This document shows, piece after piece, positions 5,571 through 7,158 of a DNA stretch of 7,158 nucleotides. How positions within the stretch are numbered: the stretch's first letter is position 1; each line of letters opens with the position of its first letter. Source of the stretch: Deltaproteobacteria bacterium (lineage in GTDB: Bacteria; Desulfobacterota; Desulfobacteria; C00003060; C00003106); assembly GCA_019314005.1 (NCBI GenBank), contig JAFDAE010000204.1:1-7158 (forward strand), read 5' to 3'. The notes beneath the pieces were generated by a model, which was given only the letters and a program-made list of their open reading frames with translations, made no database searches and had not been told where the DNA came from. The position numbers and the translations under genes are program-made.

Positions 5571-5636
5571 GTTTCGTATTTTGTATTTTGATCATTCGGA
5601 TTTGTTTCGTATTTCGTGTTTCGGATTTCGATATTC
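5571..5636 (-). repeat. Right arm of second AT-rich repeat family
   Basis: Read on the minus strand it runs GAATATCGAAAT, CACGAAAT, ACAAATCCGAA, then short CAAAATAC units. This is the same order of blocks as 5431-5505. With the left arm it can fold around the ~65-bp centre at 5506-5570. The centre contains only an 18-codon minus-strand frame (MIWKIVLF..., about 5511-5567) that I do not regard as a gene. Together the arms account for most of the ~296-bp gap between rlpA and the carboxyltransferase gene. Confidence 0.7.
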
Positions 5637-5699
5637 TTAACATCTGTTATCAACCAGATCTTTTTTTGCGGCGCTTGTGTCATCGCGGTAACCGTTCAT
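5637..5699 (-). CDS. Possible 20-codon leftover reading frame after the carboxyltransferase gene
   Basis: An ATG 6 nt after the carboxyltransferase stop opens a 20-residue frame (MNGYRDDTSAAKKDLVDNRC) that ends exactly where the AT-rich repeat begins. The close spacing resembles operon coupling. Carboxyltransferase genes are often followed by small decarboxylase or biotin-carrier subunits, so this could be the first codons of such a gene cut off by the repeat. There is no clear Shine-Dalgarno sequence and no recognisable family signature. It may equally be chance. Confidence 0.15.
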   Translation of the reverse strand: MNGYRDDTSAAKKDLVDNRC

Positions 5700-5705
5700 G
5701 GCTGC

Positions 5706-7158
5706 TCACAGCGGTAGATTATCATGCTTCTTGGGTGGCATCTTGTCCTTTTTTGTATGCAAAATTTCAAGGGCACGAATCAACTTAGGTCTCGTATGTT
5801 CGGGTGATATAATTTCGTCGATATATCCCCGCTCGGCAGCTCTATAAGGGCTGGCAAAGGTTTTGCGGTATTCCTCTATCATTTCCTGCTCTTTAGCTTT
5901 TGGATCGTCAGATTCCTTTATTTGCTTTTTGAATACAACGTTGACTGCTCCTTCAGGGCCCATGACCGCGATTTCCGCTGTGGGATAGGCATAATTGATG
6001 TCTCCCTGCAGGTGCTTGCTTGACATAACTATATAGGACCCCCCATAGGCCTTCCGGGTAATAACGGTTATTTTCGGGACCGTGGCTTCACAATAGGCAT
6101 AAATCAGCTTGGCTCCATGTTTGATGATACCGCCGTATTCCTGGGCCGTTCCAGGCAAAAAGCCCGGGACATCACAAAACGTAATCAAAGGGATATTAAA
6201 ACAATCACAAAAACGAACAAAACGCGCCCCCTTCAAAGAAGCGTTGATATCAAGACAGCCGGCATAAACTGATGGTTGGTTAGCGACGATTCCCACGGGC
6301 ATCCCATGCAATCGGGCGAAGCCGACAATGATGTTCGGGGCGTATTGAGCATGAACTTCGAAAAAGTGGTTGTGGTCTACTACTGACGTAATAATAGTCC
6401 GCATATCATACGGATCCTTTGAACTGTCCGGTATAATGGCGTTGAGGCCCATATCGATCCTGTACGGATCATCCGTTGGTTCAATCGCAGGAGGGGATTC
6501 CTGGTAGTTTTGGGGAAGAAAGCTCAACAATTCCCGTAGCATATCAAGTAAATGAGGATCATCTTCCGCTGAAAAGTGAGCCACTCCACTGGTGGCATTA
6601 TGGGTCGCTGCACCACCCAACTTCTCAGGGGTTACCTCTTCGTGGGTAACACTCTTAATTACCTGCGGGCCGGTGATAAACATGTAGCTTGTGTTTTGCA
6701 CCATGAAGATAAAGTCGGTCAGGGCAGGTGAGTAGACCGCGCCGCCGGCGCATGGTCCCATAATGGCCGTAATTTGTGGGATGACCCCGGATGCGAGAAC
6801 GTTTCGCATAAAGATATCACCGTATCCGGCAAGGCTCGTTACTCCCTCCTGGATTCGCGCCCCTCCGGAATCGTTTAGCCCGATACACGGGGCGCCGGTT
6901 TTTCGGGCCATGTCCATGATTTTACAAATTTTTTTACTCACCGTGAGGCTTAATGATCCGCCTAACACGGTAAAATCCTGGGCAAAAACATAGACTGGCC
7001 TTCCGTCAATCATGCCATAACCGGTTACCACCCCGTCTCCTGGGAAACGCTTTTTGTCCAGTCCAAAATCGGTACTCTGGTGTAAGACGAATTTATCAAA
7101 TTCCTCAAATGTTCCTTCGTCAAGGAAGTAGTTGATTCGTTCTCGTGCCGTCCACTTT
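5706..7158 (-). CDS. mmdA: Acyl-CoA carboxyltransferase (methylmalonyl-CoA decarboxylase alpha / propionyl-CoA carboxylase beta), N-terminus outside window
   Basis: 483 residues are visible. The frame is open to the right edge, beginning '[20 protein letters not shown]', so about 30 N-terminal residues of a ~515-residue protein lie beyond it. The protein moves a carboxyl group between an acyl-CoA and carboxybiotin. In anaerobes it belongs to a sodium-pumping methylmalonyl-CoA decarboxylase, a transcarboxylase or propionyl-CoA carboxylase. In visible numbering, both crotonase-like halves have their oxyanion-hole glycine motifs: GGARIQEG (98-105) and [13 protein letters not shown] (134-146) in the N-half; '[15 protein letters not shown]' (329-343) and [11 protein letters not shown] (368-378) in the C-half. 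'[13 protein letters not shown]' and the terminal HDNLPL are typical of the MmdA/PccB group. Substrate choice between propionyl- and methylmalonyl-CoA use is inferred. Partner subunits (membrane beta, biotin carrier) are not in the window. An apparent GTG start at 7031 is internal to the domain and should not be used. Confidence 0.94.
   Translation of the reverse strand, partial: KWTARERINYFLDEGTFEEFDKFVLHQSTDFGLDKKRFPGDGVVTGYGMIDGRPVYVFAQDFTVLGGSLSLTVSKKICKIMDMARKTGAPCIGLNDSGGARIQEGVTSLAGYGDIFMRNVLASGVIPQITAIMGPCAGGAVYSPALTDFIFMVQNTSYMFITGPQVIKSVTHEEVTPEKLGGAATHNATSGVAHFSAEDDPHLLDMLRELLSFLPQNYQESPPAIEPTDDPYRIDMGLNAIIPDSSKDPYDMRTIITSVVDHNHFFEVHAQYAPNIIVGFARLHGMPVGIVANQPSVYAGCLDINASLKGARFVRFCDCFNIPLITFCDVPGFLPGTAQEYGGIIKHGAKLIYAYCEATVPKITVITRKAYGGSYIVMSSKHLQGDINYAYPTAEIAVMGPEGAVNVVFKKQIKESDDPKAKEQEMIEEYRKTFASPYRAAERGYIDEIISPEHTRPKLIRALEILHTKKDKMPPKKHDNLPL

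Noticed and set aside
5641..5667. Plus-strand terminator-like ATCTG/CAGAT hairpin followed by seven T
   Set aside because: The stem is only 5 bp and AT-rich, with no plus-strand gene upstream of it to terminate.

Overview
The window reads as chromosomal DNA of a Gram-negative anaerobe, most likely a Desulfobacterota (Syntrophales/Syntrophobacteria-like) bacterium. The grounds are an LPS heptose phosphatase (GmhB), an outer-membrane lipoprotein RlpA, an IHF-alpha-type protein, and a propionyl/methylmalonyl-CoA carboxyltransferase ending in the MmdA-type 'H-x-N-L/I-P-L' tail. Genes are separated by AT-rich repeats built on words such as GAATATCGAA. The lineage is inferred from gene content and style only. 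No tRNA, rRNA, CRISPR array, transposase or phage gene was recognised.

Layout from left to right. (1) 9-1154, plus: a two-domain class II aldolase/adducin-family protein. Its C-terminal domain has an intact metal site, its N-terminal domain looks like a degenerate copy, and a four-cysteine cluster lies between the metal ligands. (2) 1198-2256, minus: rlmN, convergent with the aldolase gene. The gap holds three GACCCCT heptamers and a UUCG-capped hairpin that contains the rlmN stop codon. (3) 2385-3530: a GT2 glycosyltransferase (2583-3407, plus) framed by two inverted copies of a ~116-bp hairpin-forming repeat. (4) 3567-4124, minus: gmhB, divergent from ihfA (4228-4512, plus), with candidate promoters on the two strands sharing one -10 region. 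(5) 4513-4641: a stretch of consecutive palindromes between ihfA and rlpA, which converge on it. (6) 4642-5409, minus: rlpA. (7) 5410-5705: no secure gene; it is filled mainly by an inverted pair from a second AT-rich repeat family. (8) 5706-7158, minus: the acyl-CoA carboxyltransferase, whose N-terminus runs off the right edge.

The genes are mostly housekeeping and do not form one pathway. GmhB and the glycosyltransferase both fit cell-surface glycan/LPS synthesis. RlpA acts on septal peptidoglycan, RlmN on ribosome accuracy, IHF on nucleoid structure, and the carboxyltransferase on propionate/methylmalonyl-CoA metabolism. All three convergent gene ends meet at a hairpin-forming element. I see no clear new defence or signalling system. 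The most distinctive items are the tandem aldolase architecture with its cysteine cluster, and the glycosyltransferase framed by inverted hairpin repeats.
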